Positions 1 through 9,539 of a DNA stretch of 64,000 nucleotides are shown here, one piece after another. Source of the stretch: UBA1941 sp046329575 (GTDB lineage: Bacteria; Bacteroidota; Bacteroidia; Chitinophagales; LD1). The position numbers were made by a program, and so were the translations under genes. The stretch lies in the NCBI GenBank assembly GCA_046329575.1, contig JAXLUJ010000017.1:1-64000 (forward strand). The letters run 5' to 3'. The notes under the pieces were generated by a model. The model had not been told where the DNA came from. It was given only the letters and a program-made list of their open reading frames with translations, and searched no databases. Within the stretch, counting starts at the first letter, position 1. The number at the start of each line of letters is the position of its first letter.

Positions 1-140
1 AATTAATTTCGATTTCTGTCCTTATTAAGGCGCCTGGATTATTGCGAAAGTGATGGAATATCGCATGTGTGGTGCCATGTCCTGACCTCGTAGGAACATC
101 TGAGGTTGATTCCGTATCTCCGGAAAAATCTTGTTTATGG

Positions 141-292
141 GGTGCCCCGGCTCACCGCTAATAAAACCGCCTTTATCAATAAATTTCTAATAGCGGTGAG
201 CCGGGTCGCGTGCTTTCGGGGTACGGCTTCGCCTCCCGTGCTCCACTTCGTTACGCACCTGCGCCTCCGGCGCAGCCCTGCCGCCCGCTCAC
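141..292 (+). repeat. GC-rich dispersed repeat, copy R1 (intact, with hairpin)
   Basis: This is the best-preserved copy of a repeat found at least nine times in the window. It opens with a perfect 15-bp inverted repeat (146-160 against 191-205, 30-nt loop). A GC-rich body follows, containing GCGTGCTTTC and GGCTTCGCC. Positions 207-280 match, without a mismatch in 74 bp, the reverse complement of copy R6 after the IS3 element there is removed. R1 is therefore an empty reference for that insertion site. It lies beyond the stop codon of the CoA-transferase gene. Positions 1-140 hold nothing I can identify. Confidence 0.85.
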
Positions 293-309
293 CCAAATTC
301 GCTCGGCAT

Positions 310-1875
310 TCAATTGGAACACCAAATTACTTTCCCATTCATTTCGCCAATCTCGGCATCTGTAAACCCGGCCTCTCGTAGCAGCGCAAAGGTGTCTTCA
401 CCCAATTTTGGAGCTATCATCGGCGAACCACTTTTAGCTGAACTAAATTTTAAAGGCTGACGAATTGTTTTGAATGCCTTCCCTTCCAAATCAAACGTTG
501 CAAATAAGTCACGGCCCACCAAATAAGGATCGTGCTCCAGCATGCTGAGGTCGTTCACTAAACTTACACAGCAATCGCTGCCTTCAAAAAATGCTAACCA
601 CTCCGCCGAAGTTTTTTCTTTCAATAATTGTCCTAAAGCTGCTTTGATCTGATCATGCGCATCTACTCCCGAAAGCAACGCATCCTCCCATTCCGGCTTC
701 TGTAATTTTTCGCAAATCGCACTCCAAAACTTCGGCTCTAATGCGCCAATCGCTAAAAATTTCCCATCGCTGCAGATGTACACATTGTAATTGGCCAAAC
801 CACCGGAAAGCTGGAACGATTCCCGGCGGCTGATTTCGCCGGTGGCCTGATACGCCGCAAAGGGCAACGCCAGTAATGGCAGCACCGCATCCGTCATCGC
901 CACATCCACAAAATCGCCCTTGCCGGTTCGTTCCCGCTGATATAGAGCTGCCAGTACAGCATTCATAGCCATATAAGCACCTCCCGCCACATCAGCTACC
1001 TGAAACCCTGGTATCACCGGCCTTTCAGCGGTTCCATTCATTCCCAGTAAGCCGGAAGTGGCAATATAGTTGAGGTCGTGCCCCGCTGCTTGTGCTAAAA
1101 CCGATTGCTGGCCATACCCTGTAATGGATACATATATTAGTTTGGGAAAAAGATCTTTGAGTGTGTCATAATCTAATCCAAACCTGGCCATCACCCCCGG
1201 TCGAAATTGTTCCACCAACACATCGCATCGCTCTAAAACTTTAAGCAACACTTCGCGCCCTTGTGGCTTTAAAAAATTGATAGCCAAACTTCTTTTATCG
1301 GTATTTAGCGCATAGTAAAATGCAGATTGATCGCCTAACATCGGCTCAAAGGTCCGTACATAATCTGGCGCATCCTGATCTTCTACCTTAATCACATCGG
1401 CTCCCATCCCGGCTAATAGCATGGTAGCCATCGGTCCTGGAAGTAAGCGGGTGAAATCCATTATGGTCAACCCACTTAATGGACCACTACGCTCAGGTTT
1501 TGATCTTCCCGAAACAACCGGAGAACTCCTTTCTTCGTTTATATATGAAACATCAAATTTCCTGAAGCATTTTGAAAATGCCATCATTTCGGTAAGGTGA
1601 CTTACCTTTACTTTTCCCGTCATCAACGCAAATTGCGGATTGGCTTTGCCGGTTTCTAACTCAATGTAGGTTTTCGCTGTTGTAGTAACGGTACAATTCG
1701 CATCGCCAATTAGCGCCTGATGCAACAGGCAAACGCCATTTCGGATCTCCAGCGTCCATGAAAATTCTTCATCCCCGCGAATAATGAAATGAAAGATTTT
1801 TAATAAGCCCTGTGCCTTTTCGGGCCGGAAACGAGCAGGCGCGGATGCCAGAATTAATTGAGCTGTAATTTTCAC
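310..1875 (-). CDS. SCP2 sterol-carrier domain fused to CaiB/BaiF family III CoA-transferase (racemase-like)
   Basis: Residues about 15-110 resemble the SCP2 lipid-binding fold (FRPEKAQGL near the start, ELETGKANPQFALMTGKVKV near the end of the domain). Residues about 130-515 are a family III CoA-transferase (GLTIMDFTRLLPGP, then GADVIKVED). The segment AAGHDLNYIATSG (His about 266), with an Asp about 295, resembles the catalytic His and Asp of alpha-methylacyl-CoA racemase more than formyl-CoA transferase. Likely role: racemising or moving CoA on a branched or bulky acyl group presented by the lipid-binding domain; the substrate is unknown. The start is GTG at 1875; no upstream ATG fits. SCP2 is more familiar at the C-terminus of other beta-oxidation enzymes, so this order is uncommon. 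Confidence 0.85.
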   Translation of the reverse strand: MKITAQLILASAPARFRPEKAQGLLKIFHFIIRGDEEFSWTLEIRNGVCLLHQALIGDANCTVTTTAKTYIELETGKANPQFALMTGKVKVSHLTEMMAFSKCFRKFDVSYINEERSSPVVSGRSKPERSGPLSGLTIMDFTRLLPGPMATMLLAGMGADVIKVEDQDAPDYVRTFEPMLGDQSAFYYALNTDKRSLAINFLKPQGREVLLKVLERCDVLVEQFRPGVMARFGLDYDTLKDLFPKLIYVSITGYGQQSVLAQAAGHDLNYIATSGLLGMNGTAERPVIPGFQVADVAGGAYMAMNAVLAALYQRERTGKGDFVDVAMTDAVLPLLALPFAAYQATGEISRRESFQLSGGLANYNVYICSDGKFLAIGALEPKFWSAICEKLQKPEWEDALLSGVDAHDQIKAALGQLLKEKTSAEWLAFFEGSDCCVSLVNDLSMLEHDPYLVGRDLFATFDLEGKAFKTIRQPLKFSSAKSGSPMIAPKLGEDTFALLREAGFTDAEIGEMNGKVIWCSN

Positions 1876-1926
1876 TGGGTGAATTTAAAATTCCGCTACA
1901 TTTTAAGCTACTAAGAAAATAAAAAA

Positions 1927-1948
1927 GGCCACCGTTTTCACAGTGGCC
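1927..1948 (-). terminator. intrinsic terminator after htrA
   Basis: On the minus strand a GGCCAC/GTGGCC stem closes a short A-rich loop and is followed by a run of six T. It sits about 20 nt beyond the stop codon of the protease gene. Confidence 0.75.
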
Positions 1949-1968
1949 CCATCCTAAACTAAACTCTT

Positions 1969-3468
1969 TTACATCCGGAATGCATACAAGTAACTCATCG
2001 GTTTATTGGGATACAAACCTTCGATCAGCACTTTGCCTTTTTTGTTTTTCAACTGATTCACAAAATCTTCAGTATTCGAAACGGGCTGGTCGTCCATTTG
2101 TGTGATGATAAATCCCTTTTTAATATCCGTAGCTGCAGCCAGTTTGCCTTCTTTCAACTCCGTTACCCGTACTCCTGATTCTATACCTAGTTGTGCCTTT
2201 TCTTTAGCCGAAATATTCTCTACACTCACGCCAAGGTCGCCCAAAATATCAATAGAATTATCTACTGAAGCCACGGTATTGTATTTGTTCTTCAATTGTA
2301 CCGTTGTAGTGTAGGTTTTGCCGTCACGTAAGTACTGTACCGAAATTTTATCGCCGGGACGGTACTTGGCCACCTGCTCCTGAAGTTCAGGGGAACTGTT
2401 TACTGCATAACCATTGATGGAGGTAATCACGTCTTTGTTTTTCAAACCTGCTTCCTCTGATGCCGAACCTTTATTCACGCCATCTACATAAACGCCAAAC
2501 GGTTTCTCAAAACCTAAATCCTGAGCGGTTTTGTCATCCATACTTCTTATCGAAACGCCTAAAAATCCGCGCTGCGAAATGCCGTATTGTTTCAAATCGA
2601 GAATTACCTTGTTTACGATGTTCGAAGGAACAGCAAACGAATAACCGGCATAAGAACCGGTAGGGGAGGCAATGGCCGTATTGATACCTACTAGTTCGCC
2701 GTTGATATTCACTAAAGCACCCCCGCTGTTTCCGGGATTTACCGCGGCATCGGTTTGAATAAACGACTCAATCGCGGTGTTCGATTTGTTCTCATTTGGA
2801 TCGCCCAATAAACTGATGTTTCGTCCTTTCGCACTTACAATACCGGCAGTAACCGTACTCGCTAAATTGAACGGATTGCCAACGGCTACCACCCATTCAC
2901 CTACTAACACCGAATCAGAATTGGCAAATGGAATGGCCGGCAAATTATTGCCTTCGATCTTCAGCAATGCAATGTCAGTATCCGCATCACGGCCCACTAA
3001 TTTGGCCTTGTACGATTTGTTGTTGTTCATGATCACTTCAATTTCGTTGGCATTCTCAACCACATGATTGTTGGTGGCCACATAACCGTCGTTACTAACA
3101 ATTACACCACTTCCCGTAGCTACTTGCTCGCGCGGTTGATATGGATTTTGACCATGGAAAAAATAATTGAAGTTATCGCCAAAAAAGTCCTGTAGCGGGT
3201 CGCGGCCTCTTCGCATCGCCACCTGCTCGGCCTTAATAATCGATTTAATGTGCACTACGGCAGGTGTGGCTACCGATGCCGCATAACGAAAATCTACAGG
3301 CTGCGTGCTGTGCGAATACGCAGGCAACGATGCGTAATGCGCAGGCGTTCGCACTAAGTTCACTGCCTGAACCTGCGATTCCTGATTCGTGTGTTTGTAC
3401 ACGCTAACCGCAGCAAATGCGGATACAAACGATACCATCACGGTAAAAATGACTTGCCTGAATTTCAT
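1969..3468 (-). CDS. degQ: periplasmic Do/HtrA-family serine protease with two PDZ domains
   Basis: Envelope quality-control protease and chaperone. The frame is open further upstream (to 3528), but the ATG at 3468 is preceded by AAGGAAAG and begins a hydrophobic signal/anchor (FRQVIFTVMVSFVSAFAA), so I place the start there (499 aa). The catalytic triad is visible: His135 in TNNHVV, Asp165 in DADTDIALL, Ser248 in GNSGGA. Two PDZ domains follow (about 290-380 and 400-490), the first with the carboxylate loop GFLGVSI. A Gln/Pro/Phe-rich stretch between anchor and protease domain resembles the LA-loop region. The degP/degQ/degS choice cannot be made from sequence; the length and two PDZ domains favour DegP/DegQ. 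Confidence 0.95.
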   Translation of the reverse strand: MKFRQVIFTVMVSFVSAFAAVSVYKHTNQESQVQAVNLVRTPAHYASLPAYSHSTQPVDFRYAASVATPAVVHIKSIIKAEQVAMRRGRDPLQDFFGDNFNYFFHGQNPYQPREQVATGSGVIVSNDGYVATNNHVVENANEIEVIMNNNKSYKAKLVGRDADTDIALLKIEGNNLPAIPFANSDSVLVGEWVVAVGNPFNLASTVTAGIVSAKGRNISLLGDPNENKSNTAIESFIQTDAAVNPGNSGGALVNINGELVGINTAIASPTGSYAGYSFAVPSNIVNKVILDLKQYGISQRGFLGVSIRSMDDKTAQDLGFEKPFGVYVDGVNKGSASEEAGLKNKDVITSINGYAVNSSPELQEQVAKYRPGDKISVQYLRDGKTYTTTVQLKNKYNTVASVDNSIDILGDLGVSVENISAKEKAQLGIESGVRVTELKEGKLAAATDIKKGFIITQMDDQPVSNTEDFVNQLKNKKGKVLIEGLYPNKPMSYLYAFRM

Positions 3469-3595
3469 GTCTTTCCTTTTTTGTTGGTTAACGATTGGTA
3501 CTACAAAAATATTGGGCGATTGTTGCAATAAACAAGCCTTGCCCTATCGCTTTAAATCAATTTAACAGCGGGAATCCTCTTTTTGAAAAGATGGG

Positions 3596-4957
3596 TTAAA
3601 GATCGTACCCGTTCAGGAGTTTTCTGCCGGCCCGGTGGGTAATTTTACCACTGCCGATTTGCTGAAGAAGGTTGAAAAATTCAAGATAGCGCACTTCGTC
3701 AGCAGAACGCTTTTTCTTTCTGGAAAAGTATTTTTTAACCTGCGAAATAAGCTCGTGAAGCGCTTCCATATCGCCCAGCTCGAAATAGGCCTTAGCCAAT
3801 AAAGCCTGCGCATCGGCATAAAAAAGACCTTTGTGAAATGTAGCTCCTCGTAAAAGTTTCACTACAAGATCATATTTTTTACGGTACACATAGGCCCGCG
3901 CCAGATTCAGTGTCACCGCATTCATTTGCCTCGACTTCAAACCGCTTGCACTATAACTTTCTACCAGTTTCTCCGACCAATTATAATCTTTGAGCTGGTG
4001 CGCCAACTCTTGAAATTTGGCATAGTTCCACTGCTGCAATTCCCATTCGTCGAATAGAAATTCCAGTTTGGCGGCATGAACGTACAGTTCGCCAATTTCC
4101 TTTAAATAATCTACGGCTCCGCCATTAATGTGTTGTATGCAATAATTAATCGCAAACACATAACCATCGCGTAAAACAAAATGCTCGAAGTGCTTCTGCC
4201 GGTCAAAAAGCAAAGCCTTTACCGCTTTAAAGTGTACCGCTGATTCGTCTTCATGAAGCATACGGTAAATATGATAGTACAACTGTACCTCGGGGCTGGA
4301 ATGGTAATCATCCGGATCCAGCAATTCCACCCAGGTGGCTGCCTGAGCCAGCAAGTTGGTGCTCTGGTTTTTTGGGTTTGTTTTTTTTGTTTCTGCTTCC
4401 CGGCCTTCCGCACAGGCATAACGCAGGGTATTGGTTAGGTAGAACGCCTCAATGCTTTCCAGCCGTTGCCGCGGGCCGCGCGCTTTCCCGGCAGTCATCT
4501 GCTCGTGAAACTTGCTTTCACTCTGAAGTAAATACTCTTCCAGATATTGTGTTCTCGTATTTTTGGCAAGAGTAGCGCCCGCTTTTCGAACCAATTGATA
4601 GTTCAACCGAAATAAGGCATCCAGACCGGTGATTTGAAGCATCGGGGTTACGGCCTTAATTACCTGATTGCTCTGCTTCTGATATTGCTTCGATAAAAAT
4701 CCTTCAGCTAAATGCCGCAATTCCGGTAAGAACAGCATCAAATTGCCAGATCCTTTTCTGGCAGATTGCAATAACTTTTGCCCTAGAATCAGTTTTTCTG
4801 AAAAACTGGATTTTCCGCTGATTACCGGCATCAGCGCATCCAGCAATTCTACCAAATGGTTATCGCCGTTCAAAGGTATGGCCGTCAGGTATTTCCTGAA
4901 ATTCTTTAACTGCGGACTTGAGAAAGTTTGCAATACCCGAAGTGCTGCCTGATCCAT
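3596..4957 (-). CDS. conserved hypothetical alpha-helical repeat protein
   Basis: 453 aa, no signal peptide, no membrane segment, almost certainly all helical. The C-terminal third has helix-turn-helix pairs with TPR-like spacing (LNLARAYVYRKKYDLVVKLL, then ALLAKAYFELGDMEALHELI). A charged Lys/Asn linker near residue 190 may divide it into two lobes. I do not recognise the family; such proteins are common in Bacteroidota and are usually scaffolds. It lies 27 nt upstream of nothing on its own strand except the protease gene 128 nt away, and 26 nt beyond the MFS transporter stop, so it could be read through from that gene. Function is not predicted. Confidence 0.75.
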   Translation of the reverse strand: MDQAALRVLQTFSSPQLKNFRKYLTAIPLNGDNHLVELLDALMPVISGKSSFSEKLILGQKLLQSARKGSGNLMLFLPELRHLAEGFLSKQYQKQSNQVIKAVTPMLQITGLDALFRLNYQLVRKAGATLAKNTRTQYLEEYLLQSESKFHEQMTAGKARGPRQRLESIEAFYLTNTLRYACAEGREAETKKTNPKNQSTNLLAQAATWVELLDPDDYHSSPEVQLYYHIYRMLHEDESAVHFKAVKALLFDRQKHFEHFVLRDGYVFAINYCIQHINGGAVDYLKEIGELYVHAAKLEFLFDEWELQQWNYAKFQELAHQLKDYNWSEKLVESYSASGLKSRQMNAVTLNLARAYVYRKKYDLVVKLLRGATFHKGLFYADAQALLAKAYFELGDMEALHELISQVKKYFSRKKKRSADEVRYLEFFNLLQQIGSGKITHRAGRKLLNGYDL

Positions 4958-4983
4958 AAATAGCGAAATAAGGCTTTTTAAAG

Positions 4984-6303
4984 CTATTTGTTAGAAGTAA
5001 CTCCGGTAACTCCCGGAGCAACCAACAATGTAGAAATACCGGCCAGAAACATTAAAATACCGGCTAAAATCAACCCGTGAATGGCATTAGGGCCCACAAA
5101 ATGATGCGTCAAAAAATTCAACCCGCCTAATGATGCAATAATCTGGGGTATGCAAATGAACATGTTGAACAGCCCCATATAAACTCCCATTTTACGCGCA
5201 GGAATTGCCCCGGCAATAATAGAGAACGGCATACATAAAATGCTCGACCAGGCAATACCGATTAATGCAAAGGACGCATATAGAAAGTTGGGATTGGTGA
5301 TATAGTTAATAGAAAGTAACCCGATTCCACCTAAAATTAAACACATTCTATGGGTGCTGCGCTTTCCAATGCGCGCTGCAAACGCCGGTAGCACAAAGCC
5401 CATAATGGTGGTCATTACATTGAAAACAGCCCAACAGCCATAAATGAAATCGGCCCCGTCGTTGTATGCTTTAGTAGTGGGGTCGGTTGCATGAAAGATG
5501 TGCGCAGTAATGGCTGGTGTGGCATTGGCCCACATCGCAAATAGGGCAAACCAGGTGAACAACTGAACCACCGCAATCTGCTTCATATGTGCGGGCATAG
5601 CCTTTACTGATTTCACAATGTCGCCTAAGGCATGCCATAAACCTCCTTGCTCGCGCTCTCGGTCAAATGCATCCATATCAGCAGGTGGATATTCTTTCGT
5701 AGTGAGATTGGTATAAAGTATGGCGGCAATAAAACAAACCCCACCCAAATAAAAGCTGTACTTCACATTGTCAGGAATCACGCCGGCTGCGGCCGTATTC
5801 GAAATGCCTACCGCTTTGAATAAAAGAGGAGATAGGCTGGCCAGCAACGATCCCAGACCTATAAGAATACTTTGCATGGCAAACCCTTCTGTTTGCTGCT
5901 CTTCAGGAAGTTTGTCGGCAACCAATGCCCTAAAGGGTTCCATAGAAATATTGATGCTGGCATCCAATATACAAAGCATTCCGGCAGCCATCCATAATGC
6001 TGAAACATGGGGCATGAATAATAACGCAATACTGCTGAGCACTGCTCCGGCAAAAAAGTAGGGTTTCCGTCGGCCCCACCGCGACCAGGTCCTATCGCTG
6101 AAATATCCGATCACCGGTTGAACCAACAAACCCGTGAGCGGTGCAGCCAACCATAATCCGGGAATCTGGTCTTCACTCGCCCCGAGGGTTTGAAAAATGC
6201 GGCTCATATTGGCTCCCTGTAATCCAAATCCAATTTGAATACCCAAAAAGCCAAAACTCATATTGAAAATGTCTAACGCACTTAACCGTGGTTTGCCGCT
6301 CAT
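4984..6303 (-). CDS. MFS transporter of the maltose/sucrose (GPH/SLC45-like) type
   Basis: 439 aa with twelve predicted membrane helices. The loop between helices 2 and 3 has the signature GYFSDRTWSRWGRRKPY (around 65-81), typical of the SLC45/plant sucrose-transporter branch and of bacterial maltose transporters. The N-terminal GFLGIQIGFGLQGANMSRIF segment is also typical of these transporters. It probably imports a disaccharide or maltodextrin with a cation across the inner membrane. The alpha-glucosidase and amylase that would use such sugar are 35 kb away, so the link is inference only. The next gene upstream is pnp, behind a terminator, so this gene should have its own promoter in 6304-6390. 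Confidence 0.85.
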   Translation of the reverse strand: MSGKPRLSALDIFNMSFGFLGIQIGFGLQGANMSRIFQTLGASEDQIPGLWLAAPLTGLLVQPVIGYFSDRTWSRWGRRKPYFFAGAVLSSIALLFMPHVSALWMAAGMLCILDASINISMEPFRALVADKLPEEQQTEGFAMQSILIGLGSLLASLSPLLFKAVGISNTAAAGVIPDNVKYSFYLGGVCFIAAILYTNLTTKEYPPADMDAFDREREQGGLWHALGDIVKSVKAMPAHMKQIAVVQLFTWFALFAMWANATPAITAHIFHATDPTTKAYNDGADFIYGCWAVFNVMTTIMGFVLPAFAARIGKRSTHRMCLILGGIGLLSINYITNPNFLYASFALIGIAWSSILCMPFSIIAGAIPARKMGVYMGLFNMFICIPQIIASLGGLNFLTHHFVGPNAIHGLILAGILMFLAGISTLLVAPGVTGVTSNK

Positions 6304-6394
6304 AATTCAATTTTAAGGCAAGTTAAAAAATTAAGTAAAGTGTAATAATGACACTTAGTAAGAACGTTTTTAACGAAATGGATGACATAAAAAA

Positions 6395-6412
6395 AGGCTT
6401 CCGAAGAAGCCT
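6395..6412. terminator. bidirectional intrinsic terminator between pnp and the MFS gene
   Basis: A 7-bp stem AGGCTTC/GAAGCCT with loop CGAA is flanked by A7 on one side and a T run on the other, so it can act on both strands. It ends the rpsO-pnp transcript, which stops 31 nt upstream. Confidence 0.85.
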
Positions 6413-6442
6413 CTTTTTTTATGCGTGAGTTGAAAATGAATC

Positions 6443-8560
6443 TTATTCGCCGTTGGTCAAAAGTACCTTGCGCGACAACCGGTATTTTCCGGTTTTTTTG
6501 TCGATGTCCAGCAACTTCACTTTAATTTGCTCGTTCTCTTTCAATACGCCATCCATGTTTTCCAAACGTTTGTTGGAAACCTCTGAAATGTGCAACAAAC
6601 CTTGTTTGCCGGGCATGAACTCCACGAAAGCGCCGTATGGCATAATCGACTTCACCGTAGCGTCGTAAACTTCACCTATTTCTGGTGTAGCTACTATTCC
6701 TTTGATCTTGCGCAAAGCAGCATCTACACTGGCGGCATTCGGGCCGAAAACTTCTACGCGGCCTTTATTACCTTCTTCTGTAATGGTAATAGTGGTTCCG
6801 GTAGTTTTTTGCATTTCCTGAATGATTTTTCCTCCGGGTCCAATGATAGCGCCAATGAACTCCCCATCAATGTAAAGCACTTCAATCTTAGGAGCGTGCG
6901 GCTTGTAAGTTGGATTGGGCTGCGACATGGTTTTCATCATTTCGCCCATGATGTGTGCGCGACCTTCTTTCGCCTGATTCAGCGCCTGCGTGAGCAATTC
7001 TTTCGACAAACCATCGATTTTGATATCCATCTGGCAGGCCGTAATACCTTTTGAAGTTCCGCATACTTTAAAGTCCATATCGCCCAGGTGATCTTCATCG
7101 CCCAGAATATCGGAAAGAATAGCGTATTTACCGCTGGCATCAGTCACCAATCCCATCGCAATACCTGAAACCGGAGCCTTGATTTGCACGCCGGCATCCA
7201 TCAGCGCCAAAGTTCCGGCACATACCGTGGCCATAGATGATGAACCGTTCGATTCCAGAATGTCGCTTACCACGCGAACTACATATGGGATATCCGTTGG
7301 CATTACTTTTTGCAGCGCGCGGAAGGCCAGATTACCATGACCTACTTCACGACGGCTTTGCGCACGAGGTGTACGCGCTTCACCGGTGCTGAAAGGAGGG
7401 AAGTTGTAGTTTAGCATAAACTTCTTTTCGCCTGAAATCACTACACCATCTACTTCCTGTGAATCGAGAGAAGTGCCCAGAGTTACTGTGGTAAGCGATT
7501 GTGTTTCTCCACGAGTAAACAATGCCGATCCGTGTGGCGAAGGCAAATAGCCAACTTCGCTCCAAATCGGGCGCACTTCATTCATTTTGCGTCCGTCCAA
7601 ACGGCTTTGCTTGTTCAGCATCACAAAACGCACCGCATCTTTTTCTACACCGTGGAAATACTGACCAATCAGGAACGCTTTTTCTTCCAATTCCTCTGGA
7701 GTGTATTGCGCCTCAAATTCAGTTTGTACGGCTTCGAAAAGTTCACCGCGCTTGTGCTTGTCGGCTAAACCCTGCGAAGCAATGTCCACATATTTGTCGT
7801 ATGCAAAAGCTTTAATTTTTGCGCGCAGTTCTTCGTCATGCGTTTCATGCGAATAGGTGCGTTTTACTGTTTTGCCTGCAGCTTCTTGCAGTTCCATCAT
7901 TACGGCTACTTGCTTTTTGATGGCTTCGTGTGCAAACACAATAGCTTCTATCATTTCAGCCTCACTCACTTCGTTCATTTCACCCTCTACCATCACAATT
8001 GATTTTTCGGTAGCGGCAACAATCAAATCGAGTGTATTGGCATCGCTGAATACTTCTGATTTAGTTGGATTAATGGTAAGCACCCCGTTGATTTTGGCAA
8101 CGCGAACTTCAGAGATGGGGCCGCCGAACGGAATATCGGAAACGGCCAGTGCTGATCCGGCAGCTAAACAAGCCAGTGCATCAGGTAGTTCGTTATTGTC
8201 AGAAGAAATTAGTGTGATTTGTACCACTACATTGGCGTGAAAATCATCCGGGAAAAGCGGACGAAGCGCACGGTCAACCAGGCGGGAGATCAGGATCTCG
8301 TTTTCGCTGGGACGGGTTTCGCGTTTAATAAAGCCACCGGGATATTTTCCTGCAGCAGCAAATTTCTCTTGATATTCCACGGTTAAAGGCATGAAGTCAA
8401 CGCCTTCTTTGGCCTCCTTATCGGCACAAACAGTAGCCAGCAACATGGTGTTGCCATACTTTACCACTACCGATCCGTCGGCTTGTTTGGCCAAACGGCC
8501 GGTTTCGATCTCAACGGTGCGGCCACCGCCAAGGTCAACAGTTTTTTTGATTACGTTCAT
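6443..8560 (-). CDS. pnp: polyribonucleotide nucleotidyltransferase (PNPase)
   Basis: Phosphorolytic 3'-5' exoribonuclease of the RNA degradation machinery. Domain order: RNase PH-like domain 1, helical linker, catalytic RNase PH-like domain 2 (FSTGEARTPRAQSRREVGHG, then DILGDEDHLGDMDFKV), KH domain (IGAIIGPGGKIIQEMQ, about 555-590) and S1 domain (VKSIMPYGAFVEF, about 635). 705 aa is normal. The open frame reaches 8674, but the family begins at MNVIKKTVDLGGG and the extra N-terminus would overlap the rpsO terminator, so the ATG at 8560 is chosen. It follows rpsO as in most bacteria. Confidence 0.97.
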   Translation of the reverse strand: MNVIKKTVDLGGGRTVEIETGRLAKQADGSVVVKYGNTMLLATVCADKEAKEGVDFMPLTVEYQEKFAAAGKYPGGFIKRETRPSENEILISRLVDRALRPLFPDDFHANVVVQITLISSDNNELPDALACLAAGSALAVSDIPFGGPISEVRVAKINGVLTINPTKSEVFSDANTLDLIVAATEKSIVMVEGEMNEVSEAEMIEAIVFAHEAIKKQVAVMMELQEAAGKTVKRTYSHETHDEELRAKIKAFAYDKYVDIASQGLADKHKRGELFEAVQTEFEAQYTPEELEEKAFLIGQYFHGVEKDAVRFVMLNKQSRLDGRKMNEVRPIWSEVGYLPSPHGSALFTRGETQSLTTVTLGTSLDSQEVDGVVISGEKKFMLNYNFPPFSTGEARTPRAQSRREVGHGNLAFRALQKVMPTDIPYVVRVVSDILESNGSSSMATVCAGTLALMDAGVQIKAPVSGIAMGLVTDASGKYAILSDILGDEDHLGDMDFKVCGTSKGITACQMDIKIDGLSKELLTQALNQAKEGRAHIMGEMMKTMSQPNPTYKPHAPKIEVLYIDGEFIGAIIGPGGKIIQEMQKTTGTTITITEEGNKGRVEVFGPNAASVDAALRKIKGIVATPEIGEVYDATVKSIMPYGAFVEFMPGKQGLLHISEVSNKRLENMDGVLKENEQIKVKLLDIDKKTGKYRLSRKVLLTNGE

Positions 8561-8649
8561 AATACTTGTTTTTGTTCCGCGGTTTGCGGAACGGTTTATA
8601 ATAATTGAATTGTTCCTTTTTCGGGGAATAGGGCAACCCGGTTGGGTTA

Positions 8650-8682
8650 TAAAAAAAAGGCCGGTGCGAAACACCAGCCTTA
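8650..8682 (-). terminator. terminator/attenuator between rpsO and pnp
   Basis: On the minus strand an AAGGCTGGTG stem pairs with CACCGGCCTT across a TTTCG loop and is followed by eight T. It lies directly after the rpsO stop codon and about 90 nt before the pnp start. It should end much rpsO mRNA; pnp is either reached by readthrough or has its own promoter in 8561-8649. Confidence 0.85.
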
Positions 8683-8686
8683 AAGC

Positions 8687-8956
8687 TTATTTACGGATAT
8701 TGAGTTTTTCGATGAGGGCGCGATAGCCATTGAGATCTTGCTTGGCAAGATAGTTCAGCAACCGGCGGCGTTTACCTACCATGATCAGCAACGAACGCGT
8801 GCTGCTATGGTCTTTACGATTGGTTTTCAGGTGTTCCGAAATATGATTGATACGCTCGGTAAACAATGCAATCTGACCTTCGGTAGAACCTGTGTTTTTA
8901 GCATTGCCACCGTAGGTTTTGAATAAGTTGTTTTTGCTTTCAGTAGTCAGTTTCAT
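8687..8956 (-). CDS. rpsO: 30S ribosomal protein S15
   Basis: 89 aa, full length. It carries the S15 pattern: GSTEGQIALFTERINHISEHL, then the HSSTRSLLIMVGKRRRLLNYL region that binds the central domain of 16S rRNA. The order rpsO then pnp is the classical arrangement. The upstream region 8957-9030 is A/T-rich and should hold the promoter. Confidence 0.98.
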   Translation of the reverse strand: MKLTTESKNNLFKTYGGNAKNTGSTEGQIALFTERINHISEHLKTNRKDHSSTRSLLIMVGKRRRLLNYLAKQDLNGYRALIEKLNIRK

Positions 8957-9033
8957 CTTAATCTTGACTTGTTTTTATTATTTGAGCGGCGAAGATAGTA
9001 AAGCCCCCCGAAATTGCAAAACAATTCTTTCGA

Positions 9034-9083
9034 TACACCCACCACACCCACCACACCCACCACACCCACCACACTCACCACAC
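9034..9083. repeat. 9-bp tandem array (CACCCACCA), about five units
   Basis: Perfect or near-perfect copies of a 9-bp unit, one base from the stop codon of the membrane-protein gene. The same unit, in one orientation or the other, recurs at 24725-24790 and 60484-60533. Confidence 0.9.
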
Positions 9084-9084
9084 C

Positions 9085-9459
9085 TTATTCCTCCAGCCTT
9101 TCCGTTTCCAGCTTTTCCTTTTTCAGGTCAATCCGAAGCAAATTGTAGGCGCTCATGTAAACATTGGCAATCCAAACCAGAGCAAACCAACCGATAAGCG
9201 CTCCCCGCCAGTCGGCAAACAGCAAGCGGAAGTGAGCTATATATATAAAGAAGAGCGCTACATAATGGCTAAAGCAGTATTCGCAGGTAAATACGTAGAA
9301 GAACTTACGTGCCAGAAGAGAAGACCGGCTTTTGGTACAGGCAATGCAATATTCGCGGGGTTCCCTGAAAATTTCTTCGTGGGTTACCGTCCATGAGGCA
9401 CAGGCTACGGGAAGCGCGAGCAGCAGGAGCGCACCGAATTGATTTAACAGGCTGTCCAT
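9085..9459 (-). CDS. small hypothetical membrane protein with two Cys pairs
   Basis: 124 aa from the ATG at 9459. The frame continues to 9585, but that part runs through GC-rich repeat R2 and is not protein-like. Three hydrophobic segments are visible: LLLLALPVACASW near the start, FYVFTCEYCFSHYVALFFIY, and LIGWFALVWIANVYM. The pairs YCIAC and CEYC could bind metal or form disulfides. A charged tail (LKKEKLETERLEE) ends the protein, and the array of CACCCACCA units begins straight after the stop. No family recognised. Confidence 0.6.
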   Translation of the reverse strand: MDSLLNQFGALLLLALPVACASWTVTHEEIFREPREYCIACTKSRSSLLARKFFYVFTCEYCFSHYVALFFIYIAHFRLLFADWRGALIGWFALVWIANVYMSAYNLLRIDLKKEKLETERLEE

Positions 9460-9539
9460 AATAATGGGAGAAAGCTTAAAAAGGAGTGCCTGCCAGATGG
9501 GACATTCCGGAATGATGGCCGTGGCAGTGATGGGAAGGG

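Noticed and set aside
106..381. Open frame through repeat R1
   Set aside because: It is composed of repeat sequence and overlaps the real CoA-transferase gene; no start signal or protein-like composition.
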